DNA of 64,000 bases from Kitagawia praeruptora (Eukaryota; Streptophyta; Magnoliopsida; Apiales; Apiaceae). The stretch covers positions 68,118,001 through 68,182,000 of the forward strand of contig CM075350.1 in the NCBI GenBank assembly GCA_037693485.1, given 5' to 3'. The notes beneath the pieces are model-generated. The model made no database searches, was not told the DNA's origin, and saw only the letters and a program-made list of their open reading frames with translations. The first letter of the stretch is position 1, and every line of letters starts with the position of its first letter. Both the position numbers and the translations under genes were made by a program. Shown piece by piece: positions 1 through 12,600 of the stretch.

Positions 1-1188
1 CAACCACCTGGCTTTGAGGATCCACATTTTCCAGAATTTGTCTACAGATTGCTTAAGGCATTGTATGGACTTAAGTAGGCTCCAAGGGCATGGTATGATA
101 CTTTATCACAATTTCTCCTTGAAAATCAATTCACTAGAAGCACATTGGACAAGACACTGTTTTACAAGAAGCATGGTGATGATATTATCCTAGTTCAGAT
201 CTATGTGGATGATATCATATTTGGCTCTACAAATGAGAAGTTGTGTGAGAAATTCTCTAAGCTCATGGAGAGCAGATATGAGATGAGTATGATGGGAGAG
301 TTAACATTCTTTCTTAGATTGCAAGTTAGTCAAAGGAAGGATGGCATTTTTATCAGTCAAACCAAGTACATCAAGGATTTATTGAAGATGTTTGACTTAG
401 AAGATTTCTCACCTGCAAAGACACCCATGGCCACTGCCACTAAATTGGATGAAGATGCTAAAGGCAAGAAAGTAGATATCTCAGTCTACAGAGGCATGGT
501 TGGTTCTCTACTCTATCTCACTGCAAGTAGGCCAGACATCATGTTTGCTACATGCTTGTGTGCAAGGTTTCAATCAAATCCAAAAGAGTCACATTTGATT
601 GCTATAAAAATGATCTTTAGATATCTGAAGGGCACTCCAAAATTGGGTCTATGGTATCCTAAGGACACAGTGTTCAATCTGGTTGGTTATTCTGATGCTG
701 ATTATGCTGGATGCAGAGTGGATAGAAAAAGCACTTCAGGTAGCTGCCAGTTTCTTGGACAAATGTTAGTCTCTTGGTATAACAAGAAACAACAATCTGT
801 GTCAACTTCTACAGCTAAGGCTGAATACATAGCTGTTGGAAGTTGTTGTGCTCAAGTGCTTTGGATTAGAAATCAACTTAGAGATTATGGACTTGTGTTG
901 GAAAGAATTCCAATCATGTGTGACAACACAAGTGCAATCTCTATAGTTGCCAATCTTGTCAATCATTCTAGAACAAAGCACATTGACATCAGATATCATT
1001 TTATTAGAGAACATGCAACTAATGGAACCATTGAGTTGCATTATGTCTCTACAGATAAGCAACTAGCTGACATATTCACTAAGCCATTAGATGAAGCCAC
1101 CTTCACAAGGTTGGTTAGTGAGATTGGAATGCTGAATTCTTCAGATTCTGGCTCGGTGAATACAACATCTAGATTGTTGCAGCAGTAA
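1..1188 (+). pseudogene. Sirevirus-type copia pol fragment (RT and RNase H), copy 1
   Basis: This is the 3' part of a Ty1/copia pol; its 5' part lies left of the window. The frame is open from base 1 but an in-frame TAG (76-78) sits inside the conserved LYGLK-APRAW block of reverse transcriptase, where copy 2 (42538 onward) has CAA. Downstream are the YVDD active-site motif, the linker, and RNase H motifs (DADYAG, CDNTSA, HIDIRYHF). One acidic residue of the AEAEY motif, kept in copy 2, is lysine here, so RNase H is probably dead as well. The stop that ends pol in copy 2 is changed to TCG here, so the frame runs on to 1188. Similarity to 42538-43691 is obvious over the full length. Confident as a defective copia pol. 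Confidence 0.93.
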
Positions 1189-1974
1189 ACACTTACTTTA
1201 TCTAAATTCTCAATATTTTTGGAGTAAGTGTTGGCTGAAATATGATTTATAAATATTTCAAATCTGTTGCATGTGTTGAAAAATCATATTGTATCAACTT
1301 GAAATTTCTATGAGATTTTGAGAAAATCACTATTTAATTTGTTAGAATATTTTACATAGAATATGTCTGGTGAATTTTAAAAGATAGTGAAAATTGAATT
1401 TTTTATGAGTGAAAAGAACATTTCGATAAGTCAGACTTCTAGAATGATTCAGGACACTCTTGAGTTCTCGAATAGAGTCTTTAGAGAAATCGAACAGAGA
1501 AATGCTTGAGTTCTCGAATAAGGTGTTTTAGTTCTCTAATGACTGAGTTCTCGAATACTATGTTTGAGTTCTCGAATCATTTGAAAAGGCTGAATTCTCG
1601 CTGAATCTTAACCGTTTTTGGATTTTTATTCAGAATTTTTAAATCACTCATAAAAACATATTTTATTTAATTTAGAATTATTTCTAAGTTAGATAACTGC
1701 CAGCTGTGAGTTTCAATCTGCTTGAGATATCGATTAAGCCTTTCTTGACTTATCGAATAGTTGTTTTCTACTTCTCGAATACCTGACTTGTCGATACAAA
1801 ACATATATCTAATCGACAATTCAAGTACTTCATACTTATATAATTCTACATCCATTCGATTCATTTCATTCGATTTCTCAAGCATCTGAACTCCCAAAAC
1901 CTCTGAAAACCCTAATCTCAAAAAGCTAAATTTCTTCTTCAACCTTCATTCTTTTCTCTCCTTTCTCTGTATCA
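1189..1974 (+). promoter_or_regulatory. Linker between pol and extra ORF, with palindrome array and promoter-like end
   Basis: No gene is seen here. The first part contains many copies of GAGTTCTCGAAT-like motifs (about 1430-1600 and 1720-1860). These are the reverse complement of the TTCGAGAA motifs in the LTR. Then come a TATA-box-like TATATAA (1837-1843), a telo-box-like AAAACCCTAA near 1905-1915, and a pyrimidine-rich leader that runs to the ATG at 1975. This is the layout of a plant core promoter and 5' UTR. The same arrangement recurs in copy 2 (43692-44534). Promoter function is inferred. Confidence 0.5.
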
Positions 1975-2805
1975 ATGACAACCGTGAAATTCAACACCAA
2001 CTTTATCGCCCTAACCAGTGATGTTGAGGCACCCAATGCCAATTTCAAATGCTTTGTGAAGTGGATGTCTGAATCTGACATCAAGAATGCTCTGTCTACT
2101 AATCCTACCCTGTATCTAGACCTTCTAGAGCGATTCTTGAACTCTGCTGTCTGTGAGACTAATGCACTTCAGGATGCCACTCTCACCTATACCATTTTCT
2201 GCAAAATTCAAGATAAGGACATCACTATTACTGTTGCGGATATGAATCAAGCATTAGGATTAGGCTCTCAACAAGAAGTGTATGACCCACTAGCCACGAA
2301 TGCTGAGTTGCTAGACTTCTTCGAGTTCATCAGGTACTCAGATGAGATTAAACTTGGGCATCTAAACAGGAAGAATCTAAGAAAAGAGTGGAGCTTCGTG
2401 TTTGCAACTCTTCTTCAAGTCTTCACTGCCAGGAAGTCTAGTTATGATCAAATCAGTGCACGTGCACAACAGATAGGCTATGCCTTAGCCTATGGGAGAA
2501 AGATAGATGTTGGACAACTTATTCTACAAGAGTTGTATGGGAGACTTGGTAAGAACTCAGCTAAGAGAGGTACTGACATTTTTTTCCCTCGCTTTATTCA
2601 ATCTGTACTTAATTTTAAAAATGATAAATTGATTGAATTACCTGGGATAGATATTATATTGATTGAAAAACTCAATTCAATGGAAGACATTGTTCTTGCA
2701 ATGGAAGAAAATGCAAAGAAGAAAGCTAAAGAAGCTGAGGAAAAGATGAAAAATGAGAATCTGCAAGCCAAAGCTCAAGAGATGAATCCAAAAGGATATG
2801 GCTAG
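1975..2805 (+). pseudogene. Extra ORF downstream of pol, internally deleted (copy 1)
   Basis: A 276-aa ORF. Residues 1 to about 227 align with the N-terminal 225 residues of the extra ORF in copy 2 (44535 onward), while the last 45 or so residues align with the very C-terminus of that frame (about 49140-49280). About 3.9 kb between those points is missing, yet the fusion stayed in frame. The N-terminal part resembles, from memory, the uncharacterised 'putative plant transposon protein' domain often found beside plant retroelement genes. The C-terminal part is charged and probably helical. No signal peptide or membrane segment is visible. It could still be translated, but relative to copy 2 it is a deletion derivative. 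Function unknown. Confidence 0.8.
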
Positions 2806-2943
2806 TAGTTCCTCATAACTTGTAAGAATACTTATGTGTATTTTCTTTGATCAATCTACATACCTGTACTTTTCAAATTCTTATCTTTATGTATGTTAGG
2901 CTTGTTATCAGGCATGGAATTGTGACTAAGGGTCTTACTCACA

Positions 2944-2956
2944 ATTTGGGGGAGAT
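2944..2956 (+). other. Polypurine tract of copy 1
   Basis: AATTTGGGGGAGAT lies directly before the TG that opens the 3' LTR, as expected for the plus-strand primer. The same string precedes the 3' LTR of copy 2. Confidence 0.8.
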
Positions 2957-4243
2957 TGTTATTCACAGAGACATGCCTTTGTTCATAATATAACAAGCCT
3001 AAGTATGTGTAATGCTATGCATTACCTACATGACCTCTTAATTGAGGGAACCTCTAGTTGTAAAGTTTCTGGTTGTTTTTGTACTTGTAATATGCATCAA
3101 ATTCTAGTTGTGTAACTGTACTTATGAAGTCAAGAATAATGCTTGAAAGAAGTTCAAAGGTTCATGCCTCAAGCAAGAAGATAAAGACTGTTAAATAATC
3201 ACAGTTGGGATTTGAAGAAATGAAGAATTTGCCTAAGTACCAATTCGAGAAGTATGTTTGTTATGTTCGAGAAGTTTAGCATTCGAGAAGTCAGGGATTC
3301 GATATCTCAAAAGACACTATTCGATATCTCTGAATACACTGTTCGATATCTCATTCGATATCTCAGAGATTCGATATGTCTAATACTCTATTCGAGAACT
3401 CAAGAAGTCAACAAGTCAAATTGGTATTCGAGTTCTCAAAGAGTCAACAAGTCAAAGTTCTATTCGATATCTCAAGGACTCAGAAAGCTATTCGACATCT
3501 CAGGGATTCGACAACTCAAGTGTTCCATTCGACATCTCAAGGATTCCTGGATGACAGAGTTATTTGAGAAGTGATTCGATATGTCAAATATGCAGTATTC
3601 GAGAACTCAGAGTTATCTAATACTAGTTCTCGAATCAATCACTTAGTCACTTCTCGAATACATTCTTGGAGACAAACTACTGGAGAAATTGTACAAGTCA
3701 GAAACCTGCAACAAGCCAAAGCACTTTATGGACCACAATTTGTAACATGCTTTGGAAAGCCTACAAAGAAGCTTGGAGAGATGTACAAGAGACAAAGAGC
3801 TAAAGAAGTGGATCTGAACAGAACTTTACAAAGTCAAATCTGTAGCCGTTTGGATGCTTACTCAAAAAGGATAGACACACAGGAAAGTAAACTTGTTTAG
3901 CTACCTTATTTGTAGTAAGTAGGTTGTATTCATGTTCTATAAGAATACAACCTCACTTCCTTAGAGATTAAGTTTTTAACAGTTTTTCAAATACATTGTA
4001 AGAGATATCTCTCTGAGAAAAACGAAGCTGAGAATACTACCATTTGCATTCACAGATTGTAGCAAATCTTTATCTAATAAAATATTAGATTAAAGTGATA
4101 TCGTGTCTTTTGTTGTTCATAATCCGCACCAGTAAATCTACACACACAAACACATATTGTGCTACAAAGATTCAAGAACAAGAAAAAGTTCAAGAATCCA
4201 TTCACCCCCCTCTGTATTCTTTTACTGTATTCAATACTCAACA
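2957..4243 (+). repeat. 3' LTR of Sirevirus-type element, copy 1
   Basis: It starts TGTTATTCACAGAG and ends TACTCAACA, homologous along its length to the LTRs at 36596-37887 and 49435-50725 but clearly diverged, so it belongs to an older insertion or another subfamily. It is about 1287 bp. Bases 3240-3660 are crowded with TTCGAGAA, TTCGATATC and TTCGACATC motifs. The right flank (4244-4248, TTTTC) would be one half of the target-site duplication; the other half is outside the window. Short ORFs inside (for example 3254-3574) are products of the repeat array and not genes. Confidence 0.9.
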
Positions 4244-7200
4244 TTTTCTTCGACGGCATTCGTCCACACTTTGTGGTTCAGGATCAGAATTTATATTGAC
4301 ATCCAATGCCGCAGAATACACAAATACATCATTGGTTATGGCTTTAATTCGATCCCATAATTTCCTGTTATGCGCATAATTTATTGAAATTTCATTATTA
4401 CTTAATCCCTCATCTTTAGGGATTGATATCTCTTCAGGAGATAATACCACTTCAGGGGTATTTGCTACTTCTGGAGCATGTGCCACTTCAGGGGCATTTT
4501 TCTTTGTTTTTCATTTTCGTGGTACAACATCTTTTGCACCGACCGGTCTACCACGCTTCAAGCGCGGATTTGATTCCGTAACCAATTCTTTTGTATTTGC
4601 TTTTTGAATTGGTACATCTATTCTAGCTAGAGTATTTACGGCAGGTATATGAGATTTTATTATTTTTCTAGAATCGTTAAATGCGTCAGGCATTTGGTTT
4701 GCGATATTTTGCATATGAATAATTCTTTTAACTTCAATTCCACATTGACCTGTACGTGGATCTAGAAAATGTAATCCCGATGCATTTATGTAATGTCAGG
4801 ATTAGCTTTATTCGAATATTTATCTCCCCCTAAAGGAGAAAACACGGACTCGTCAAAATGACAATCTGCATATCTTGAGGTAAATAAATCTCCAGTTAGT
4901 GGCTCAAGATATCTAATTATAGATGTGGAATCAAAACCAACATAGATGCCTATTCTTCTTTGAGCTCACATCTTCGATCTCTGTGGTGGAGCAATCAGTA
5001 CATATACAACACTTTCGAAAATTTTAAAGTGAGAAATATTAGGAATTTGGCCAAGTACTAGTTGTAGTGGAGAATGTTTGTTATAGGCAGTTGGTCTAAT
5101 CCTAATAATATTGGTAGCGTGAAGTATTGCATGACCCCAAATAGATGTGGGTAATTTTGATTTCAACAACAACGGTCTTGCAATAAGTTGAAGTCTTTTG
5201 ATAAAAGACTCGGCTAATCCATTTTGTGTATGTACATGAGGAACTGGGTGTTCAATTGAGATCCCTATAGACATGCAATAGTCAACAAAAGTTGCAGATG
5301 TGAACTCGTCGGCATTATTGATGCAATGATCTGGGAATTGAGCTCGTAATTTGATTATTTATGCAAGTAATTTGGCAAAAACATCATTACGAGTTGAGAG
5401 AAGACAAACATGAGACCATCTAGTTGAGGCATCAATTAATACCATGAAGTACCTAAATGGGCCAGAAGATGGGTGGATAGGTCCACATATGTCGCCTTGG
5501 ATCCTTTCAAGAAAATTTTGGACTTTCAAGTTGAACTTTAGTAGGAGATGACCGAGTAATCAATTTTCCTAAAGAACGTGCTGAACAAGAAATGTCATTG
5601 CTTGAAAGAACTTTAAGATCTCTAAGAGGATTTCTAGTAGAATTCTCTATAATACGATGCATCATAGAGACACCAGGGTGACCTAATCTTTCATGCCAAA
5701 GTGTAAATGATTTTGGATCTATTAGTTTGGAAGCAATGACATTGTGTGACTCAATGGATCTAATTTTCAACATATATAATCCTGAGGAAAGTGAGTGAAA
5801 CTTTTCTAAGATTTTCTTGTTGCTAGAATTAGCTGAGGTGATAAGAAGATATTCTTTACCAGCCTCGGAAGTGGTTTCGATGTGAAAATTGTTGAGTCGG
5901 ATATCCTTAAAACTAAGAAGATTTCTAGTGGACTTACTAGAAAATAATGCATTTGGAATACGTAACTGTGTACCATTAGGTAAGATAAAACTAGCTTTTC
6001 CAAAACCTTCAATTATATTAGATACACCAGATATGGTCCCAACTTGGGCTTCGGTTTTGGTTAGAAGGGTAAAATATTTTCGGATCTATAGAATCGTATG
6101 AGTTGTGCCACAATCAGCAACGCAAATATCCTTTGAAATCATTCTGTGCATAATTAAGAAACACACATTTATTTGATAGAAAACATAACACACTACATAG
6201 TTTAAACAAGATAATACACACTGTTATAATAATTTTATGAAACTAATCTTCAGCCTCCCAGATGGGAGTTTCGTTAGGTTCATTCGGACCATTAATGCTT
6301 ATTCCTCCAGTTGTAACTATCGGGGAATCATCTAGGTTATTGTTGGCGAAATTGGTTTCCACCATTTTTCCTTTTGACTTCTGAGATGATTGGTATAGAT
6401 CAACAAGATGTTTTGGGATATGACAATTACGTGCCCAGTGTCCTTCCATTCCACACTTGTGGCATGTATTATCCATTTTCCCTCCCTGAGGTGCCTTTCT
6501 TTTGCTCTGTTCAGATTGCCACTTCCGGTGACCAGAGCTGTTATAAGGATGAAAATGCCCGTGACTTCGACCTCGTCCATAGTATTGACCTTGGCCTCGT
6601 CCACCTCTATGCCCTTTTCCACGTACATTCTGCTAGAATGACATGTTATTTACTTCAGGTAAAGGGGCAGATCCTGTTGGGCGAGATTGATGATTCTTAA
6701 TCACCAATTCATGATTGTGTTCAGCAACAAGGAGAGTTGATAGAAGATCCCTGAACTAGGTGAATTTCCGCTCCCTATACATCTCAGCTAAGTTGATATT
6801 ATTGGGGTGAAAAGTTGATAATGTTTTATTGATTTTTCTTTTCTCAGTAACTTTCTCACCGCACATAATGAGCCTAGAACTTATATTGAATAAAGCAGAA
6901 CTATATGCCCGAACACTATTAAAATCCTGAAGTCGTAGATTAGCCCAATCATTTTCAGCTGTAGGCAGATAAACTAGTTTCTGGTGGTCAAACCTATCTT
7001 TTAGATTTTCCCATAAAATATAAGGATCCTCGACTTATAGTTATTCAAATTTTAAACCTTCATGCATGTGGTGTCGGAGAAAAATAATAGAGGTAAAGTT
7101 TTCTTCATCCGTGACTGTATTTTCTGCCTTTATCGTATCGCTTAATTTCTTTGAACCAAGTTGCAGTTTTACATCTTGCACCCATGACAAATAATTATCT

Positions 7201-7247
7201 CCAGAAATGTCCAATGCAACGAACGATAAGTTTGTAAGATTTGTCAT
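4244..7247 (-). pseudogene. Old antisense Ty1/copia gag-pol, decayed and truncated
   Basis: Read on the minus strand, broken ORFs follow the copia order. A gag N-terminus starts at about 7247 (LDISGDNYLSW block). A CCHC knuckle follows (CHKCGMEGHWARNC, about 6430-6476). Then come the GAG-pre-integrase motif HERLGHPG (about 5690), the integrase C-terminal core (HTQNGLAESFIKRLQ, about 5200), and the variable region leading to RT (4238-4714, ending near a DECRRR block). Several stops and frameshifts separate these pieces. The element stops abruptly at 4243/4244, where the Sirevirus LTR begins. It was therefore the target of that insertion, and its RT, RNase H and other LTR must lie to the left. 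It is a different copia lineage from the Sirevirus copies and non-functional. Confidence 0.88.
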
Positions 7248-7519
7248 ACTAAATCTGAATTTAACACACAAATAATTAAACTTAAATTATCAATATAAAT
7301 ATTACATAAATTCTAGTTAATCGGGTGCGTTAACAAATACGCAATAATAAATGTATATATCATTATTATCATTGATATTATAAACAGATCTATGTATGGA
7401 ACAACAAATGGATTTTCACCCGCCATACAGATGTCTGCGTATACAGGTTATCTCCGACTGATAAATATATTTAGGTAGAAAATCCTTCTCAATTTTGATA
7501 GGGCTTCGTGGTGATAACA

Positions 7520-8160
7520 TGTTGTAATATACTAGTTAAAATAAAGATTATTAATAATATTATTACTTGAACAAAAGAGATAAAGAGAGAGAGCAGAGAA
7601 AAAGATGAAACTGCCCGGTGCATTTTACTTCTTCCGAATCATGTTATTTATAGGCAATAAAAAGCAATGCAGGGGACAAGTGAATTAAATTAATAACAAA
7701 ATCTTTTTTTCCAGTATCTAGCTATACTACTATGTGTCTTTGACATAATGTCAATCACGTTTTACAACCAGGGTTCTAAAAATCGCCGAGTCAGCCGAGT
7801 ACTCATTCCGAGTACTCGTTTTTAACCCCTCGTCCGATCCGAGTTCCGAGTTCCGAGTTTCGGAGTCAAATCGAATTACACTTACTCGTATTTTTAATGT
7901 TTATCTATTGGTTTTAATATTATTAAATAATTATTATTAGTATATATATAAAATATATATTATCATTAAATTATAAATTTTAACACATACACATTAAAAT
8001 ATGAATGAATAAATTTAATATATGAGAAAAAAATTAAAAAAATATCCGATTTGTTCTCCGAGTACTCATTCCGAGTACTCTTCGAGTTTCCGAGTACTCG
8101 TTTTTCCGGAACAAAACCGAGTCGGACCGAGTTCCGATTTTTACAACCTTGTTTACAACA
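7520..8160 (-). repeat. 5' LTR of the antisense copia element, interrupted by a hAT MITE
   Basis: On + it begins TGTTGTAATATAC (7520) and ends TTTTACAACA (8160), giving TG...CA ends with matching inverted termini. Removing the hAT insertion (383 bp plus one 8-bp target copy) leaves about 250 bp. On the minus strand a TATA-like CCTATAAATA lies near 7645-7654. Just inside the element, the minus strand reads TGTTATCACCACGAAG next to the LTR, a plausible but not canonical primer-binding site. Confidence 0.7.
7769..8151. mobile_element. Non-autonomous hAT-type MITE (383 bp)
   Basis: The ends are CAGGGTTCTAAAAATCG and, as reverse complement, CAAGGTTGTAAAAATCGG. They are flanked by an exact 8-bp duplication TTTACAAC (7761-7768 and 8152-8159), the hAT signature. 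The interior carries repeated GAGTACTCG/CCGAGT motifs. No coding capacity. Its right half is homologous, inverted, to the left end of the element at 36419, so both belong to one family. Confidence 0.88.
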
Positions 8161-9624
8161 CTTGGGTTTTTTTTTTATTACCATATGGTCATTGTATCCG
8201 GTTTAGCTAACTTAGATGGTACTTTGATGGTTGTATAAGCATGTAAATTTCGATGGTAAAATGTATAATTAAGCCTTAAAGTATAGAGTATATACATATA
8301 CTAGTACTAATTTCTTAACTGTTTTGCTTTATCTGGAGTGTTAGTGGTGTGGTGCATAATTTATTTACCTATAAACTAAAAAAACTATACTACTGCATTT
8401 TTTGTTGGAGTAAAAAGTAAAAGGGTTTTGGTTCCTGACAATCATTTGTCAGGGAGATGTTATATAACAATCGGTTTCTAAACCGTTGGATCAACAACAA
8501 TCGGTTTCTAAACCGTTGGATCGTTGATCCAACGGCCCCCCTGGATTACAAAATTTTTTTACTGTCCGCTATAATTTTCCGTGGATAGGCCTATCCACGG
8601 AAAATTATAGCGGACAGTAAATTTTTTTTTTTTTAATATGCTACTACTATTATAATTATATATATAGAGAAAAAGGATCCAGAGATTTATTTCAGGGAAC
8701 TTTCCCTAAGATATATGCAAAATATCCTTTAAATTATGCTGGACCCGCGGGGTTAATTAAAAATCTCTGAATTTATTAAAATACCCACCCCATTTTTATG
8801 TATAAAAATTAAAAATCTCAGGAAACTTACTTGAGATATATCTCAGGCTCCCTACTCTTATATATATATTCTTATGAGTTGTATTTTGTTTTTTAGTTTT
8901 TATTTATCATTGTAATAGAAATCGGTGGATTTCTGAAACATCGTTGGTAAATCGGTCAAAATTTTGGAATCGATTCGATTAATTTTGCAAAAATTATCGA
9001 TAAATTACCAATTTTTCAACCGAATCATCCAATAAATTGTAAATTGATAGCTTAACCGAATAATTCCGATTTCCAAAATCTGTCCGATTTCCGAAATCTA
9101 CGACACTAGTTTTTATTTATTTATTATGCAACTCAAAGGTAATAAATAATTTGTATTTTGCTCAAATTATTAGCTTTTTCTAGTACTAGGTGCTGGGGTC
9201 CCCCTCCATCTTCTTCTATTGCCTTTTTGTTTCATCCCCACACTTAAATTTGTGTGGAAGGATTGATTTTGTTTTTCTGCCCTTTTTTATTGTTCTACAC
9301 AACTTGTGGTATAATTGCTTGAAAGTTTGACTTTAAAGTTGTAACAGGGATTTACTCATGTTTGTGTGTGTATTGCTTTTGAATCATTGTTTTGACTTGT
9401 GTTAAATTCTGAAAAGTTTTGTGAAATCTTGAATATTTTTGATTCGGATGATAAAGGTTCAACCTTTATAAATAAACTTGGATGTGACTTGAAGAAAGTT
9501 AAGTTGTTGGATTTAGCAGCATTTGCCATTTGCTTTGCTTTTTATCAGATTATAGATTTGTCAATACTGGAGGAGGGAGGGGCTATGGATCCAATATAAA
9601 TGTTAGATTAGAGTTTGGATTCAA
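8161..9624. other. Intergenic region upstream of the LONGIFOLIA-type gene
   Basis: No confident gene. It holds a duplicated 27-bp segment with the motif CGGTTTCTAAACCG (about 8467-8521), the perfect palindrome at 8558-8621, AT-rich repeat debris with a TATATATATA core (about 8655-8870), and a segment rich in AAATCGG/CCGATTT (8920-9110) that may be a degraded TIR element. From about 9200 onward it is probably promoter and 5' UTR of the next gene. A short ORF at 9399-9599 shows no recognisable protein. Confidence 0.5.
8558..8621. repeat. Perfect palindrome, 32-bp arms, no spacer
   Basis: The centre GGATAGG|CCTATCC lies between 8589 and 8590. Both arms match base for base out to 8558 and 8621. 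It would form a complete cruciform or hairpin. Probably a foldback-type element relic. Confidence 0.9.
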
Positions 9625-12600
9625 ATGGCTGCAAAGCTTTTACATTCATTTACGGAGGAGAATCCGGATTTGTCAAATCAAATTGGATGTATGACGGGAA
9701 TCTTTCAGCTGTTTGATCGCCAACATTTAGTCACTGGGAGGCGCATTACAAGACATCCACCAAGACTTCCCTCTGGTATTGTTTTTTTCACCATGTTTAT
9801 TTTGCTGTTTTTATACATGTTCATTGATGTTCCGTAATTTGTCACATTGTAGAAATTGGTTCATTTTGTCACTTAGAATGTTGAAACATAAACATGTTCA
9901 AGCGAGAAAGTTGAGATTGCTGTCTGTATTAAGAAACTAAATGCAGTGCCAAGTTATCAAATCCCTTTTCAAAAATTTGAGTCTTTGATATTTTAACATT
10001 TTATCTCCAAGTTTCTTTTTACATACAGGAATGCTTTTGGACGTTCGATCTTTTGATGTATCACTAGTTTCTGAATTAGAAATCGCATAGTCGTGTACCA
10101 CTATTCATACTCTTGATTTAATTGAATTCTTCTCTATGTACTTCTTCAACTTGTGCATGCATATATATTTCAGTCATTCTGTTTCTGGATTCTGCAGTAG
10201 ATTTTGAGTAACAATGACTTAGTTCCGACTTACCTGTTATGGATTCCTATATTAGAGAGCTTTGAAGTTCTTCCTCTTAATTGAAAATTAACTTTACGTT
10301 TTTTTCATCATTGGATCTTTCTCTAGAATGTAGCATTGATCTCACTATCATATCTTACCTAATATTCTGCAGGTGATTATAGCACTAATGGAACAGATGT
10401 AAATAACACACACCACAGACCTTCAGCAGGGGTAAGCACTTTAGTTGTGTTTCATTTAATTACTATTGCTTGGACTGAATTCCTATTTAAGATGTTAATG
10501 TTGTTATAAACTAATGTGTATTATATACGATGCATACATGTTTCAAGAAGATTACTGTGTGCATCCTGAATTATAGCAAAAGTTGTGTTTTGTCGCTTCA
10601 TGATGGTAATACATATAAGAATCTCCTTGCTTAATGTAAGTTTTTATAATTTACTGACATTGGATTCCTCTATACTACACATATGTAAGTCATCAACCCT
10701 GTTTAACTAATTTGAGTGGAAGTAGTCCTATCGGCTATCAGTGACTCTCTTAAGTATAAATCTCTGTTGTTGCTGATATTGTCATTGTAAATTAGATTCT
10801 GATAACATGTTTCTTTGGCAGGAATATCAGCCGAACAAAAATATTCATGACAAACGAAGACTGTCCACAGAACCGTCTAGACCTTCTTTCTCCTCTTCAT
10901 CCCGTTCATCTTCTTTTTCTTCTCTTGACTTCAACAGAACAGCTCAACCAGAGCCCATGTTCTTGGACCACATGAATTCTTCTGAAGTTCCTTTAAGGGA
11001 ACAAACAATGAGGCAATCAAGTGCTTCTCCACATTCTGAACGTCAAAACGTCAACCTGCGTGACGTGGTCAGGGACTGCATGTACAGAGAATTACGTGAG
11101 ATGTCAGTTAAAAACGCAACTAAAGAGGCGACATCTGAGTTTATGGTGAAGCGGAAGGACTCGCCAAGCCCACTTCATTCATCCAAAATCTGTGATGGAA
11201 TTTACAGCAATGGCCCTGATGAAAGTCCAAATCTGTCTGTAGATCTCCAGGAGTCTCTTAAAGATTTTGCTGAAGTACGAGATATACGACCTTGGTATTT
11301 GGATGAACCTAGTATACTCTCAAGGTCATCATCCTACCAAGTGAGAGATCAATATTCGTATTCAACACCAAATGATGCTCCGCGGTATTCATACGAGGAA
11401 CGGGGTCGAAGTCACTTATCTTATGGGTCACAAGACAGTGTAAAACAAACCTTGAAGCTGAAGGAAAAGCCAAGACTTTCATTGGACAGCCGAGAGAGTT
11501 CAATGCGGAGTTTTAACTCTGACGCACAATCTAGCTTTATGTCAAAAAGTAAGCAAGAGGACAGTGGTAATTTGAGGGAGCACTTACTTCCAGGTATTCA
11601 GCAAACATACAAATTTCAGCAACGACCTCCCAGTGTTGTAGCAAAGTTGATGGGATTGGAATCCTTGCCAAACTCTGCATCAAAGACTGAATATATGAGT
11701 GGATCTGATCCTGTCATAGAATTTGAAGCCTCTTCTAGGTCCTTAAAAGTGACTGATGTATACAGGCCGATACAAGCAATTGATTCCTCTAGATATTCCT
11801 GGAAGGAGCCAACATCACCCCGCTGGAGAAATCCCGATCCAGTTATGAAACCCAAATCGTGGGCTTCTATTGAACCAGCACCATGGAGTGTGCTTGACGG
11901 GACTCGAGGTTCTCAGAAGGTGATACCTAGAAATCTGAAATCTTTGCAAAGAGCACCTGGTCCTTTTCCGTCTGTCTACAGTGAGATAGAAAACAGATTG
12001 AAAGACCTTGAATTTAGGCAATCTGGTAAGGATCTCAGAGCTCTTAAACAGATACTAGAAGCAATGCAAGTGAAGGGGCTGGTAAATACCAGCAAAGCAG
12101 GAAAAGTTACAAACTTTCCAAATCAGCAAGACCATTACACAAGCCCCAATCAAAACACAAAAGCGATGAACGAAAAGCAGAAAAGAAATGATCGTGTTTC
12201 TAGTCATACTTCTCAGAGATCTAGTTCTTCAAAATTTTATGAATCTCCTATTGTCATCATGAAACCTGCGAAATTTGTTGAAAAATCTGGTAACCGTACA
12301 TCAGTAATCCCTCTTGATCGCTTGTCCAATGAATCTGGACGTCAAGGAAATGACTTTGCTGATAAGAAAAATGGTTCGGTCAGGAATGGTAAAGATCAGA
12401 TTCCCAAGTCTAATGGCAGAGACCATATTGAGACATCTAATGACATGAAAGCTAATGTCAGAACTCCAAAAACACCAATATCAAAGAGGCAACAGCAGTT
12501 GCCCAGCGAAAGCACAGTCAATTCTGTAAAAAGATCAGGATCAATCAGCCCAAGGTTGCAACAAAAGAGACTTGAGTTGGAGAAGCGATCCCGGCCTCCT

